From the NCBI GenBank assembly GCA_029237695.1, contig CM055279.1, positions 23,501,919-23,565,918 of the forward strand: 64,000 bases of DNA, written 5' to 3'. Shown piece by piece: positions 1 through 11,703 of this stretch; the stretch's first letter is position 1, and each line of letters begins with the position of its first letter. Under the pieces are notes generated by a model that had not been told where the DNA came from, searched no databases, and saw only the letters and a list, made by a program, of their open reading frames with translations. A program made the position numbers and the translations under genes. Origin of the DNA: Conchocele bisecta (Eukaryota > Mollusca > Bivalvia > Lucinida > Thyasiridae).

Positions 1-382
1 GTTTATATTACCAGGGAAATTTACAGGATAGCGGTTTCATGACAGTTTGTTGATATAACAACTAAGGTCACGAGGCTGCTTCTCATGGTGGCGGTTATAA
101 CAAATTTCACGCGGCCATGTAATTTGTATTGTACTAAAACTTACATGTTCACAAGTATTTTTGTATATTTGAGTATGGTGATTGATGTTTCATAGATATG
201 GATGTATACTGAGCAAAACTAGAAAGGTCCCTCCATGTTTAAGGAAAGATTCATCAAAAACCAAAAGGGTTACTTTTAAAAATCAAAATGGAAAAACATG
301 TTCATTCATTTCTGTATCAAAGCCAATAAATTGCATTTGGATATCTTGTTAAATATTCGAGAGATAACCGGCCAAGGGCGGT
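1..382. other. No gene seen
   Basis: Mixed-composition sequence up to the left edge of the first Tc1-type element. No coding signal, repeat unit or RNA gene was recognised. Confidence 0.5.
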
Positions 383-383
383 A

Positions 384-1537
384 GGGGTCAAAATCAAAAA
401 TCACAAAAACTCAGAAATGTGTTACTTAATGTTTAGAGATGGAATTTCAATAAGTAATGTGGCAAATTCAGTAAATCTCGTTAGTACCGAGTGTGGCCAC
501 CATTTGCATGAATGCATGCAATGATCCTACGCCGCATCGACGTGACGTAACGCAATACCAGTGCGTTGGGCAAATTCCCCCATTCCCGTTGTAACGCCCG
601 TGTAAGATCGCGAACATTGTCAATCTGATGGTTAGCTCGTGATTTGCGGCCCAGCTCATCCCATATGTGCTCAATAGGATTGAGATCCGGGGAGACGCGG
701 GCCATGGCATGACGTCGACGTTGTTTTGCTGTAAGTATTGAGTGGTGACCCTGGCTACGTGAGGGCGGGCATTGTCGTGCATCAATGTCACACCAGGACC
801 ATGCTGACGGATAAATGGTAAGGCATGTGCATTTAGCACATCTGCAACAACATAACGTTGTGCATTGATGTTGCCCTGTACAACAACCAAATCTGTCTTC
901 CGGTTTCCCATAATCCCACCCCAGACCATTACGCTCCCTCCCCCAAACCTGTTCTTCTCAACAATGCAACAATCGGTGAATCTTTCATTTTTACGCCTGT
1001 ATACCCGTAATCTTCCGTCAGCATGACTAACTGTGAACCGAGATTCATCGGTGAACAAAACTCGGTTCCAGTCAGCCCTTCTCCAGTTCAGATGACATCG
1101 CGCCCATAACAGTCTGGCAGCACGGTGACGTTGGGTCATTATCTGACCAGTGTACGGGCGGCGTGCCCGGATTGGTTGGGCGTTACGACGTAACCGGTTG
1201 CGAATGGTCTGCCCTGAGACACCGTATCGCCTAGCAGTGACTGTGGCTGCCAATCGACGTTGACGTAAGTGCGTCAACGTAATGTAACGATCGGCTCTAG
1301 CCGTCGTTACACGAGGCCTACCAGGTCGCTGCCGGTCGTGAACAGCCCAGTCTGCTGGTACCGGGCTGCAAGACGATCAATCGTCTTCCGACAGCAACCA
1401 AACCGAGGCGCGACCGCCCTAGCGGCCATCCCACCCGCAAGCATCCCAATTGTCTGATTTCGCTCGTTTTCGGAAAGCCGTGGCATATCGAAAACAGTGA
1501 AAAATTAAAAAAGTTTTTTAATTTTCCGAATAGCCCC
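384..1537 (-). mobile_element. Tc1-type DNA transposon, copy A (decayed)
   Basis: The transposase remnant is bounded by GGGGTCAAAATC on the left and ...GCCCC on the right. Each end is flanked by TA (382-383 and 1538-1539), the target duplicated by Tc1/mariner elements. The terminal repeats are short and imperfect. A related copy in the opposite orientation lies at about 13217-14376. Its ends, near AGGCTAATCC and AACCCCT, support the boundary placement. The exact ends are inferred. Confidence 0.6.
481..1486 (-). pseudogene. Tc1-type transposase pseudogene (DD34E), copy A
   Basis: Cut-and-paste transposase of the Tc1/mariner superfamily. The N-terminal helix-turn-helix starts MPRLSENERNQ at 1486 and includes RRYGVSGQTI. 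The catalytic core shows FTDESRF (first Asp), HDNARPH (second Asp) and NPIEHIWDE (Glu), with 34 residues between the second Asp and the Glu. The full-length frame is about 335 codons, normal for Tc1. It is broken by a frameshift near 1335, between the N-terminal domain and the rest, and another near 700, just before the catalytic Glu. All three acidic residues are still encoded, but in different frames. Confidence 0.85.
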
Positions 1538-1539
1538 TA

Positions 1540-3310
1540 TCGCATGAATGGTACGACATGAACTGAGTCACCTTATCGATGACAAGTATAGCGTGCACGT
1601 GCAAAAAGTGGAAATCAACGTTCCGGTCACTGGCCGCTATGTAAACCGTGTGTATCGGCTAAACTCTACACGATCGTATTCTGAACATCGCCACGGTTTA
1701 AAATACATGTACTTTGAACATGTGGTACATACATAGACAGAGCTACACCGGCTATAAAACAGGGACGTTTCTAGTTTTGTTGAGTATATCATTATCGTTG
1801 TTCTGAATTCATGTGGAGAGACGGTGAATTGAAATGCAATATATAATCACTTTTAAAATATATTTAATGTCAATGTGATGGTGTATTTCATAGTCTCTTG
1901 TACATCAGGCATCAGCATATTTGTAATGTTAAATTTCATAAAAAATATTACGGGTTCGCAAACGTAATTAAAAATAGTTATTGCGTTTTCAAGAAATAAA
2001 TGGAAGAAGCAATCGCAACGGAGACATTTATTTCCTGAAAAATACGCATTATTGATTAGATATTGCATTAATAACGATTCTGATGTTATGATATGCCGTA
2101 AAACTGGCATGAATAAGACAAGAGGCAACATAACAAAATTCTCAAATATTTGTACGTACTTGTGTATCATATTGTATTATTAATCAGATTTTATTATTAT
2201 GGACAGGATTTGTGGTATGAGAGTACTGTTTCACGTATCATCATATGTATACATGTTGACTATGTTTGTAAAAATTATTACGAATTATGAAGTGCTGCAT
2301 ATTAGATGTATATGTATTGCTTCATTGGAAGTTTGTTAGAAAATTATCAGTGCATAAAATATAGTTGGTTCAAATGATAGTTTATCATAAAGAAAAATGT
2401 TAAGTAGGCATGAACAAAGCATTATCATTAAAACTTAAGACTTAAACGTAAAAACAATTGTGTTTTGAAAAAGGTTTTGGCAAAGGAACAAATAATCATT
2501 AAATATGACGATATATATAGGTGCCTGATTGCAACATGCACTTGTTAATATCGGAATATCAATTTCAAAAACGAAAATGATTAAAATATTTACATGCATT
2601 TAGGATTTTGATAAATACGGGTACGTACTAGCTATATGTACCTATACGTATCAAATATTCGATGCAAAATACATAATCATATGATAGAATATGTAGTCTA
2701 AATCATGTTTTGAGTGTACCATTCTTAATAGAATGAAATATAGACAACATTTCGATTAGAATGCGGTATGAAAATACACGTATGTACATGTTATGTTATA
2801 TCAAATGAACTACTATTATATGTTATGTCTATGTCACTAAAATGAACTGATGGTGTATTTAAATAATTATTTTAGTAATATTTGTTGTTGACATGTAGTA
2901 GAAAATTTGGAGGATTGTATGCATGTAAATTCGAGATTAAGATAACTAAACAGTTGTTGCATGCGTCATTTTCTGGGTAAGCAAATGAGATAACGTGACT
3001 TATTCCAAATATTAGAGATTGCATAATGACTTCGATGATTTGAGGACAAATCATAAAGGGGTATAGGGGTATATTTTATAGGTTAAATATGGTATTCTAA
3101 TATGGTATATACGGTAACAGGGAAATGTCACTGGATCATTCCAGCATACGATGAAATGTGGTGTGTGAGAGAAAATTAGTTACTGTAATGGGTTAGAGCG
3201 AGTCAGGTCGTTGAGAATATATGACAATAAAGAATTAAAGATTACAAGTGTTGATTATTATAACAAGAACCAACAATGTAACGTATGGACAGAAATACAC
3301 TATGTAACAG
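1540..3310. other. AT-rich DNA without recognised genes
   Basis: About 1.8 kb of AT-rich, apparently single-copy sequence. Short frames exist on both strands but have no domain, no coding-like composition and no splice context. No tandem or inverted repeat stands out. Confidence 0.5.
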
Positions 3311-3319
3311 CATGCGATG

Positions 3320-3700
3320 GATAATTTAACGATCAGGATTCATCCTTACCGGAATCCCAACCGGAGTCTTGGTTTGGCCCTCCTGTACGTGTTTGACTTT
3401 CTTGTATGTGATAATTGAATCATTTGGTCATACCCCTTATGTTTGTTTGTTGGGGTTTAACGGCCTATCAACAGCTACGGTCATTTAAGGCCGGGTCAAT
3501 GGGTTTAGTACTAAATCCCATATATTACCTGTACAAGTATTTGCAGGGCTGAATATATTATTTTTTTTCGATGTAAATATTCCGTTCTAATTTTGGATTT
3601 TCCCGCCAATTCAGCAGGTTAAATACGGGATGATACACCTTGGGGTGTCGGACGTGGGCTGTATGCAAAATAAAGCACCATCCCACACATTGTGAACAAA
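3320..3700. repeat. SINE-like bivalve repeat, rearranged copy
   Basis: It begins with the segment found at 46490 and 48430 (TTCATCCTTACCGGAAT, then TTTGGCCCTC) and continues to TACCCCTTATG. It is then joined to a second, opposite-strand piece with GTTTAACGGCCTATCAACAG and AAGGCCGGGTCAATGGGTTT. It is therefore a head-to-tail patchwork of two copies. The family recurs at 4800, 17090, 18100, 46470, 48025, 48400 and 63390. Confidence 0.6.
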
Positions 3701-3769
3701 ATTAATATTATAAAAATCGGTGAAGCAGTTATTGAATAAACAAAAACAACGTTAACACATTTGCCTTAC

Positions 3770-4800
3770 ATTTGTTTATCCTAAATGCTCACATGTATCA
3801 AGTGTCCAAATATTGAAGCAATCTGGCAAGTAATATTAATTTATCCCGTCAACACAGTGCGTATGTGCAGTGTAACACGGTGCCGTGAAACATTTTTGAT
3901 ATCCTGTCGGTACGACCTAATCACTGCATATGAATATGTGCGGTGGCTGGGGCTATTTTGCATTTTAAAGCCATTTGTATGTGTTGACGGGATAAATAGA
4001 ATAGTAGGTTTGTGCCGTGAATGGGAACAATATCTGGTGCGGCTCAGAAACGGGATGTGCTCGGCAGAGCCTCGCCCATCCCGTTTCCTAAGCCTTGCCA
4101 GATATGTTTTTCCATTCACGGCACTAACCTACTATTCTCTATATGATGATGAAACTGGTACAAACATTTCGACATTTGTTGATGTGGACGGCGAAAGCGG
4201 ACGACGACGCCGGTGACGACGACGGAAAAAGCGGCGACTTTAGTCATTCCTTCTGCTAACAAGTGTTCACAACCATGTGAAGGTCACAGAGGTCAAGGTC
4301 TTGTTAATGGGAGCATGCGTGTGTTCCAATGCTCATATGCATCAAGAGTCCAACTATTGAAGCAATCCGTCAAGTAATATTAAAGTAATTATATCATGAT
4401 AAAGAAACTTGTACAAGCTTTTTGATGTAAAAAATGGCTATGTGTTTCCACAACCATGTAAAGGTCAAGGTCATGTTAATCGGGGCACGAGTGTGTTCCA
4501 ATTGCTTGTATGTATTACGTGTCCAAATATTGAAGCGATCCATGAAGTACTACTCAAGTTATAAGATGAAGAAACTGGTACAAACTTATTGACGCCAAAA
4601 ATGGCTATGTGTTTCGCAACAATGTGAAGGTCATGTTAATGGTGGCATGAGTGTGTTCCAAATGCTCACATGTATCAAGTGTCCAAATATTGAAGCAATC
4701 CGTTATTATTAAAATTATATGATGATGAAGAAACTGGTACAAACTTGTTTGCATAAAAAATGACTACGTGTTTCCACAACCATGTGAAGGTCAATGTTTG
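3770..4800. repeat. Tandem array of ~150-bp units carrying GGTCAAGGTCA
   Basis: Diverged head-to-tail units share the words GTGAAGGTCAAGGTCATG, GTGTGTTCCAAATGCTCAC, TCAAGTGTCCAAATATTGAA and AAGAAACTGGTACAAAC. A foldback insertion interrupts the array (separate entry). Arrays of the same family are at 5237-6165, 8150-8310, 10930-11120, 14470-15410, 15950-16290 and 57800-58330. Open frames here are by-products of the repeat. Confidence 0.7.
3838..4145. repeat. Foldback insertion, copy 1
   Basis: Two nested inverted repeats. Outer arms TTTATCCCGTCAACAC (about 3840) and GTGTTGACGGGATAAAT (about 3981) enclose a spacer. Then AGAATAGTAGGTTTGTGCC pairs with its complement ending at about 4138. The tip carries GGGATGTGCTCGGCA next to GAGCCTCGCCCATCCC. 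A diverged relative is at 5603-5965. No coding capacity. Probably a foldback-type miniature element. Confidence 0.6.
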
Positions 4801-5236
4801 TTAGTTTGTTGGGGTTTAACGGCCTATTAACAGCTAAGGTCATTTAAGGCCGGGTCAATGGGTTTAGTACTAAATCCCATATATTACATGTACAAGTACA
4901 TGTACATGTTCAAGTACATGTACAAATGGGGGGAAAATCCCAATATCAGAACTGAATATTTACAATAACAAAACTATATATTCAGCTCTGAAATCAGAAT
5001 AATCCTGATCTGATGCCAGGTCCTCGCCACACCAGAATCATTTGGCCCCTCCCTAAAGCAGTAGGATCAGTTATAATCTTACTACTTTTATAATGGGCAA
5101 TAATCCAATTTAACTCCCAGGTACCTAAAGAGCCAAAGATAAAAACGTACCCGAGGGCCAAACCAGGCAAATCGTGATTCCTACAAGGAGGAACCACTAC
5201 CGTTAATTTACGCCGTCTCGTTCGCCCGACCACCAC
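4800..5236. repeat. SINE-like bivalve repeat, near full-length copy
   Basis: It starts TTTGTTGGGGTTTAACGGCC and continues with the complement of the CCTGGTTTGGCCCTC.. segment, ending in CGTTCGCCCGACCACCACCC. The same unit lies in reverse at 63390-63790. A short frame here (4994-5236) is repeat translation, not a gene. Confidence 0.6.
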
Positions 5237-6165
5237 CCCATGTGAAGGTCAAAAAGGTCAAGGTCATGTAAACGGGGGCATGAGTGTGTTCCAAATGCTC
5301 ACATGTATTAAGTTTCCAAATATTTAAGCGATGCAAAACTGGTACAAACTTTTTGACTAAAAAAATGGCCAATGTCAAACAGGTGAAGGTCATGTTAATG
5401 GTGGAATGAGTGTGTTCCAAATGCTCACATGTATTAAGTTTCCAAATATTTAAGCGATGCAAAACTGGTACAAACTTTTTGACTAAAAAAATGGCCAATG
5501 TCAAACAGGTGAAGGTTATGTTAATGGTGGAATGAGTTCCAAATGCTCACATGTATCAAGTGTCGTAATATAACGCAATCCGTCAAGTAATATTAAAGTA
5601 ATTTATCCCGTCAACTATGTCGCTACTAGACGTGAAAAGCAGGTACGTGTATTTTTTCTCGTTCACGTCTAGTAGATACGTCATTATGTATGACGTTACG
5701 TCATTATGTGAATGACGTAACACGATAATCTTGTCGCTTCAGAAGACAAACTTATGAGGCCACAAATGCATTTTTAGAGACATTTGAACAACTTTGATGT
5801 GGTTAACGGGATAAATAGAATATTATTATAGTGTCATGAACGTGAATAAATATCTGACTCGGCTCGAAATCAGGATGTGCTCGGCAAGCCTCGCCCATCC
5901 TGATTTCTCAGCCTCGACAGATATTTATTCACGTTCATGACACTATACTAATATTCTCTATATAATGAGCAAGAAACTGGTACAAACTTTGTGACGCAAA
6001 AAAAATGGCTAAATGTTCCGCAACAATGTGAAGGTAAAAAAGGCCAAGGTCATGTTAATAGTGGTATTAGTGTGTTCCAAATGCTCACTTGTATCGAGTG
6101 TCCAAATATTGAAGCAATCTGGCAAGTAATATTAAAGTTAAATTGATGATGAAGAAACTGGTACA
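5237..6165. repeat. GGTCAAGGTCA-type tandem array, second block
   Basis: Continues the family seen at 3770-4800. Two adjacent units at 5270-5400 and 5400-5520 are almost identical, showing recent local duplication. A foldback insertion occupies 5603-5965. Confidence 0.65.
5603..5965. repeat. Foldback insertion, copy 2
   Basis: A hairpin with CTACTAGACGTGAA against TTCACGTCTAGTAG (5621-5675) is followed by a long one from about 5813 to 5962. In the latter, AGTGTCATGAACGTGAATAAA pairs with its complement across the tip GGATGTGCTCGGCA..CCTCGCCCATCC. Borders TTTATCCCGTCAAC and TTAACGGGATAAAT match copy 1. The arms differ in sequence from copy 1 while the tip is conserved. Confidence 0.6.
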
Positions 6166-6274
6166 AACATTTTGACATTTGTTGATGCGGATGACGACGA
6201 AAATGCAGCGACTATAGACGAGCCTTCTGCTAACAAACCAGATTGCCGCGGCCCCCATGTCGAGCCATTTGATG

Positions 6275-8075
6275 GTATTTTTAGCTCACCTGAGCAAAGC
6301 TCATGTGAGCTATTCTTATGGCAAAGTGTCCGTCGTCCGTCGTCCGTCGTCCGTCGTCCGTCGTCCGTGCACATTTTCAATCATCTTCTTCTCCCGAACT
6401 GCTGAGCCGATGTTGGTCAAACTTTACAGAGATTATATATGGGTGATGCCATTTCAAATTTGTTAAAATGAAGGTCATCGACAATCCAAGATGGCCGCCA
6501 TGGAAAAGTAGGTCAAATTTAAAAAAAATCTTCTTCTCACGAACCGCCAGGCCGATTTTGACGAAACTTTGCATGAATGATCGATAGTTAATGCTGATTC
6601 AGATTTGTTCATATGGTGGCCCCTGGGTCAAAAATGGGCGTGGCCCGAGGGGTCAAATATGGGTGAAATTTTATTTTTGATCGAATATTCTTCTTGTGAA
6701 CTGCTTGGCCGATATTGGCCAAACTTAACTGTGATGGTCTGTGGGTGAAGCCTGTACATTGTTGTTAAAATGGAGGTCATCACCAAATCCAAGATGTCCG
6801 CCGTTGAAAAGTAGGTAAAATTGTCAAAAAATCTTCTTCTCACAAACCTCCAGGCCGATTTCGACGAAACTTGGTATGAATGATTGGTAGTTAACGCTGT
6901 TTCAGATTTGTTCATATGGTGGCCCCTGGGTCAAAAATGGGCGTGGCCCGAGGGGTCAACTAGGGGTCAAATTATATTTTTGCTCGAATATGGTCATATA
7001 ATATATCAAATCGAAGCTATCGACTAGTCGATCACTCTGGGGCATTTTTTGTCTAAATAAGATGATTTTGTCATCCGAGATGGCCACCGAAAGGTAAAAA
7101 AGTTGTTATTTTACTAAAGATTTCAAACGTATTCTTCTTGTGAACTGCTTGGCCGATATTGGCCAAACTTAAGTGTAATGGTCTGTGGGTCAAGCCTGTC
7201 CATTTTTATTAAAATGGAGGTCATCACCAAATCAAAGATGTCCGCCGTTGAAAAGTAGGTCAAATTGTCCAAAAATAATTCTTCTCACAAACCTCCAGGC
7301 TGATTTCTACAAAACTTGGTGAGAATGATTGATATTTAACGCTGTTTCAGATTTGTTCATATGGTGGCACCTGGTTCAAAAATGGGCGTTGCCCGAGGGG
7401 TCAACTAGGGGTCAAATTATATTTTTGACCGAATATGGTCATATAATATATCCAATCCAAGGTATCGACGAGACAATCACTCTGGAGCATGTTTTGCCAA
7501 AATCAGATGATTACGTCATCCCAAGATGGCGACCGACAGGTCAAAAGGTTGTTATTTTACTAAAGATTTCAAAGGACTTCTTCTTGTGAACCGCTTGGCC
7601 GATATTGACCAAACTTAACTGAAATGGTTTGTTGGTGAAGCCTGTTAATTTTTGTCAAAATGGAGGTCATCACCAAATCCAAGATGTCCGCCGTTGAAAA
7701 GTAAGTCAAATTGTCAAAAAATCTTCTTCTCACAAACCGCCAGGCCAATTTCGACGAAACTTTGTATGAATGATCGATAGTTAACGCTGATTCAGATTTG
7801 TTCATATGGTAGCCTCTGGATCAAAAATGGTCATGGCCCGAGGGGTCAAATAGGGGTCAAATTTTATTTTTGACCGAATATTGTCATTTTATATATCAAA
7901 TCGAAGGCATAGCAGTAAATCACATGCACATTCGCAATATATGTTAGATCAGAAGGTACCAACAAATTATGTGGAACATTTGAAGTTGTAAGTTAAGAGT
8001 CTTTGTGAAATAAAAATGACCACTATGGAGGCTTTTAGGTGAGCGATACAGGCCCATTTGGGCCTCTTGTTTAAA
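6275..8075. mobile_element. Non-autonomous bivalve element (AGCTCACCTGAGC ... CCTCTTGTTT)
   Basis: The left end, GCTCACCTGAGCAAAGCTCATGTGAGCT, is itself a hairpin, followed by a GTCCGTC run (6328-6368). The right end is GGTGAGCGATACAGGCCC..GGGCCTCTTGTTT. Inside are several diverged ~320-560-bp units, each with CTTCTTCTCACAAACC, TTGGCCGATATTG and TGGCGGCCAT-like words. I recognise the end sequences as a repeat common in bivalve genomes. No transposase is encoded. The short frames at 6138-7805 are translations of the repeat. Confidence 0.65.
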
Positions 8076-8079
8076 AACT

Positions 8080-8640
8080 AACACATATTTCGAACGGACG
8101 GACGGACGGACACCCAGACGTCATTGTGATCACTATGTCTCGCTTTCAGCAAGCAGGCTCGACAAAAATGGTTAAGTGTTTTCTCAACCATTTGAAGGTC
8201 ACAGAGGTCAAGGTCTCGTTAATGGGAGAATATGTGTGTTCCAAGTGCTCACATGTATCAAGTGTCCTAATATTAATGCAATCCATCAAGTAATATTAAA
8301 GTTATATGATAATGAAGACTAGAAATGTGACCTGTCGGCACACGAATACCCCCGCTGGCAGCCAAACAAGGCATATTTAAATTATAAGCCATTTACCCTA
8401 GCGTTAAGGTTTCGAACGCTCCAAGTCTGTGACCTTGACGCTGGGCTTAGCGAATATGGACGAATATTGATTTGTCACAGGGCGGTAGAGGAACATTGGA
8501 GCAATGCGTGTGTGAAATGTGAAGCAGATCCGAACAAGGAAACTATAAGCAATTATAAGCCATTATAGAAATCATAAGCCATTTACCCGAGCATGTACAA
8601 TAATACAGGAAATAGTTTTTCCATTGTATGCTCAATATTT
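8080..8640. repeat. Repeat debris
   Basis: Starts with a GGAC simple repeat (8096-8112), then one unit of the GGTCAAGGTCA family (8150-8310), then a fragment with CCCCCGCTGGCAGCC and CATTTACCC that resembles the borders of the 18.8-21.4 kb array. No gene. Confidence 0.4.
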
Positions 8641-8824
8641 ATGTCCATTTTCTCCCCAATAAATTTAGCTTTCAAGCCAGATTTTTATATTATAGTTTCT
8701 GGAACCCCCTTTAATGCCCAAAGCCTTCACAATCTGGTGCAATCCAGCATCTAAAAAGCAGTCCAATCCGTATCTACTGTGCTCACTATTAAATCAGCAA
8801 ATCATATCTATATTTTCACCATCT

Positions 8825-9095
8825 GTATAATTATGTTCAACAATTCTGCAAAAACCAGGAACCCACTTTTCCTGGTTTACTCATGATAGTAATCTTTCCG
8901 CAATAATACAATTTGTTCAACTATTCTGCAAAAACAAAACCTGGTTTAGTAATGATAGTAATCTTTCCGCAATAATACAATTTGTTCAACTATCTTGCAA
9001 AAATCCTGCAAATCTACCTTTTGGAAAAGTGGTTTCCTGGTTTTTGCAGAATTGTTGAACAAATTGTATTATTGCGGAAAGATTATTGTTTAATT
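8825..9095. repeat. Inverted repeat with TGCAAAAACCAGG arms
   Basis: TGTTCAACAATTCTGCAAAA (about 8833), with a partial second copy at about 8910, is mirrored by TTTTTGCAGAATTGTTGAAC (about 9040). AATCTTTCCGCAATAATAC is mirrored at about 9065-9085. It could fold into a large cruciform and is probably a miniature element with an internal duplication. AT-rich DNA with no gene continues to about 9370. Confidence 0.5.
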
Positions 9096-9380
9096 ATGTC
9101 CTTGTTAATTTCAATTAACTCCAATCAATTTATTCGACAATAATAATAACCAATATATAATTTAATCAACTATAAATCCTATATTTCAAACAAATCCATA
9201 GTGTAAATACATAATACAAGTGATGGGTACAAGTGAATTTATGAAAGATGATTTTAGGCCTCTAAATTGACGATATTGACAATGGCGTAGAAACGTTATA
9301 TCCGCCAAAAATACATGTACAATCAAAAGTGTGACACAAATGGACTACAGTAATCACCAACAATTACGGCAAAGAGTATG

Positions 9381-9520
9381 TGCCTTTCACTTCACAAATT
9401 GACCAATCAATAACAAATAGAGCAGTAGTCATGTGACGAGAGGCTGTCTTTCACTTCACAAATTGACCAATCAATAACAATTAGAGCAGTGGTCATGTGA
9501 CGAGAGGCTGCCTTTCATCA
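9381..9520. repeat. ~79-bp tandem duplication at the 3' end of the transporter gene
   Basis: CTTTCACTTCACAAATTGACC..GTCATGTGACGAGAGGCTG occurs twice in a row. The proximal copy contains the stop codon and last codons of the minus-strand terminal exon. The distal copy therefore puts a second version of that exon end into the 3' untranslated region. Confidence 0.7.
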
Positions 9521-9621
9521 TCCTGCAGTGAGGAGATGATTGACGAGGTGATCAGGCCCGCCCGGTTCCCCATGACGTCGGTGTTCGGCTGCAACTTGCT
9601 GAACGACAGGAACATCATCAC
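9493..9621 (-). CDS. MFSD8: Terminal exon, MFSD8/CLN7-like transporter
   Basis: On the minus strand an acceptor (TCTGCAG) is followed by 43 codons, starting VMMFLSFSKLQPNTDVMG and ending QPLVT before TGA (9493-9495). It begins in phase 0, which fits the phase-0 donor of the exon at 11573-11703. The peptide looks like the end of the last membrane helix plus a cytosolic tail. Assignment to the lysosomal MFSD8 family rests on the other exons; the tail itself is not diagnostic. Confidence 0.5.
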   Translation of the reverse strand: MMMFLSFSKLQPNTDVMGNRAGLITSSIISSLQDDERQPLVT

Positions 9622-9810
9622 CTGCAGACAGAATGACATTCCAATCAGCAGAAAGTTTATCAAATCAATGTATTTATTTGTTTAATCAACAATTAATGTC
9701 ATTTTATGCCAGTTTAACGGGGTTGAATCCCATATTTCACCTGCGGCCAAATATTATTAAAATCGGTGGAGGGTTTCGGCAAGCATTTATTGAGAAAAAA
9801 ACAACAAACA

Positions 9811-10170
9811 CTAATAATTCCAGCACAAAAATATTTACACAATTCCCTAACATTTGATTGGCTCGTAGCAAGTCTCTGTCCAAAATTTATATCCCAGTAA
9901 ACTCCCACGCCAAACTACTTTCCGTAACCGTGAGGCGCAGTTAAAATAATTCTTAAGAAAACGGAAAATAAACACATTTTCTTGATGAATTTATTTCAAA
10001 TGCTGGAATTATAAGGAATGAATGGCCTTTTTGTGGAATTTATCGGGGATATAAACTTGGAAAAGTCGCGGGAATACTGGACGAGACCTTCCGGCCTTCG
10101 TCCAGTATTCCCGCGACTTTTCCAAGTTTATACCCCGATAAATTCCACAAAAGGCCATTCATTCCTATAA
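9811..10170. repeat. ~360-bp repeat with foldback end, copy 1
   Basis: The sequence from TAATTCCAGCACA to the foldback at 10009-10170 recurs almost unchanged at 44421-44780. The foldback arms (TTATAAGGAATGAATGGCC.. and ..GGCCATTCATTCCTATAA) are nearly perfect over about 70 bp. The tip is CCTTCCGGCCTTCG. Non-coding miniature element. Confidence 0.65.
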
Positions 10171-10199
10171 TGCATTTTCATTTCAAACATAATGGAACT

Positions 10200-10800
10200 A
10201 GACAGTGACGCTCGTCAACAAGCTCATGTGTATCACCCTCACCGCCTACAGGGCAGCCACTACATAAATAAAGGGAGATAAGTAATATGTTAGTAAGGTG
10301 AGAGTTGTCATTCTTGCAAGAGACACACCTTTGTGTCATGGTTTATGCAAGTGTGAGATATCATGAAAATACTCCAAAGAATAATCAAGTTTGTGATTGA
10401 CAGGAAAGAATCAATCTGACAACAAAAAGAGGGTGATAATTAAAACATTAGTGAGGTAAGAGGTGTCTATCTTGCACATTACACACCGTTGGGTCGTGGT
10501 CTATTCATGTGTGAACTTTCATGAAAATATTCCAAGGGGTATTCGAGTTATGCTCAGACAAGAAACCGGTGTGCGAAAAAACAAAGGGAGATAACTAGAA
10601 AATTGGTGAGGCAATAATTATCATTCTTGCGTGCATCACATTGTTGGGTTGTGGTACAATGTATATGCAAGTGTGAAGTTTCATGAAAATATTGCCAAGG
10701 GTATTTGAGTTATGTTCCGGACAAGAAATCAGAGTGCGAATAAACAAAAGGAGATTGTCTGGGTCATTTGTGAAGTGTCATGAAAATATTCGACTTATGT
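10200..10800. repeat. ~150-bp tandem units (GAGATAACT / TCATGAAAATATTCC)
   Basis: Diverged units share AAAGGGAGATAA, TCATTCTTGC, ACACACC, GTGTGAAGTTTCATGAAAAT and a TCCGGACAAGAAAT-like word. It is the reverse-orientation relative of the array at 38940-39590. No coding potential. Confidence 0.6.
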
Positions 10801-10929
10801 TCTGGACATGAAGACAAGAATTTCGCCATGGAAGCGGCGTTGCGCATGCCGAGGCATTTGACCGTAAAATGATCATGGGCATGTGCTAAAGAAAGCATCA
10901 CAAAAACCGTCAGAGAAGTGCATGCTTAA

Positions 10930-11570
10930 AAAGTGTTTCCACAACCATGTGAAGGTCAAAAAGGTCAAGATCATGTTAATGCTTACATGTATCAAGTGTC
11001 CAAATATTGAAGCAATCAAGTAATATTAATGTTATACGATGATGAAGAACTTGTATAAACCTTTTGATGCAAACAATGGCTAAGTGTCTCCACAAATATG
11101 TGAAGGTACCAAAGGTCAAGGTCATCTGAATATACACTGTTTTCAAACATTGCTTTAGAGGTCTGTAGTGTTCAAAGGGTTACTCCTATTAAGCCGAAGG
11201 ACCATTAAGCCCAGATTTGCAAACAATGTATATCCAGATGAGCCAGCTCAAATTATTTTAAAGATTTTGAAACACTATCCCATTATGATTAATGGAATAG
11301 TCCAAAATTATCCTGGAATTGACCATTCTGATTATTAACCCTTTCAAAACTAGAGATACGTCTCTGGTAATATTTGCAAACAGTGTAGATCTTGATGAGC
11401 TGGCTCATAACGGGCCGTCCGATGAAGATCTGCACAATTTGTTGACATTTTTTAATATTTACAACATGACTGCCTTTTCTGCATAATGGAACAGTCTCAA
11501 ACTTAACATGAAATAGTCAGTGTCTTAGGGGTGAAGGGTTATGCGGGTGATGGTAGCGATACTGCGACTT
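10930..11570. repeat. GGTCAAGGTCA-type units, then unassigned intron sequence
   Basis: About one and a half units of the GGTCAAGGTCA family occupy 10930-11125. Sequence from 11126 to 11570 has no recognised repeat or gene. Confidence 0.45.
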
Positions 11571-11572
11571 AC

Positions 11573-11703
11573 AAAGGACATGGCGAGGAGGCCGAGCATG
11601 ACGCCCAGCATGATGTAGGGCCAGTGCAGGGCGGAGCCCCCCCACAGAGGCCCCAGGATCGTGGCCAGGCCAACCACACTGGGCCGCAGCCCCATGCTCA
11701 ATC
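11573..11703 (-). CDS. MFSD8: Internal exon, MFSD8/CLN7-like transporter
   Basis: A 131-nt minus-strand exon with acceptor TGTTGCAG and donor TTT|GTAAGT. It encodes LSMGLRPSVVGLATILGPLW followed by GGSALHWPYIMLG and VMLGLLAMSF. The ATILGPLWGGSALHW stretch matches the conserved ARILGP..HWG region before the last helices of MFSD8. It enters in phase 1 and leaves in phase 0, as the terminal exon needs. GC-rich, unlike the surrounding intron. Its acceptor junction is the seed of the neighbouring 77-bp minisatellite. Confidence 0.6.

Noticed and set aside
3785..4216. 143-codon plus-strand frame
   Set aside because: Runs through a foldback element and repeat units, has no domain, and its complement is equally open because of the palindrome.
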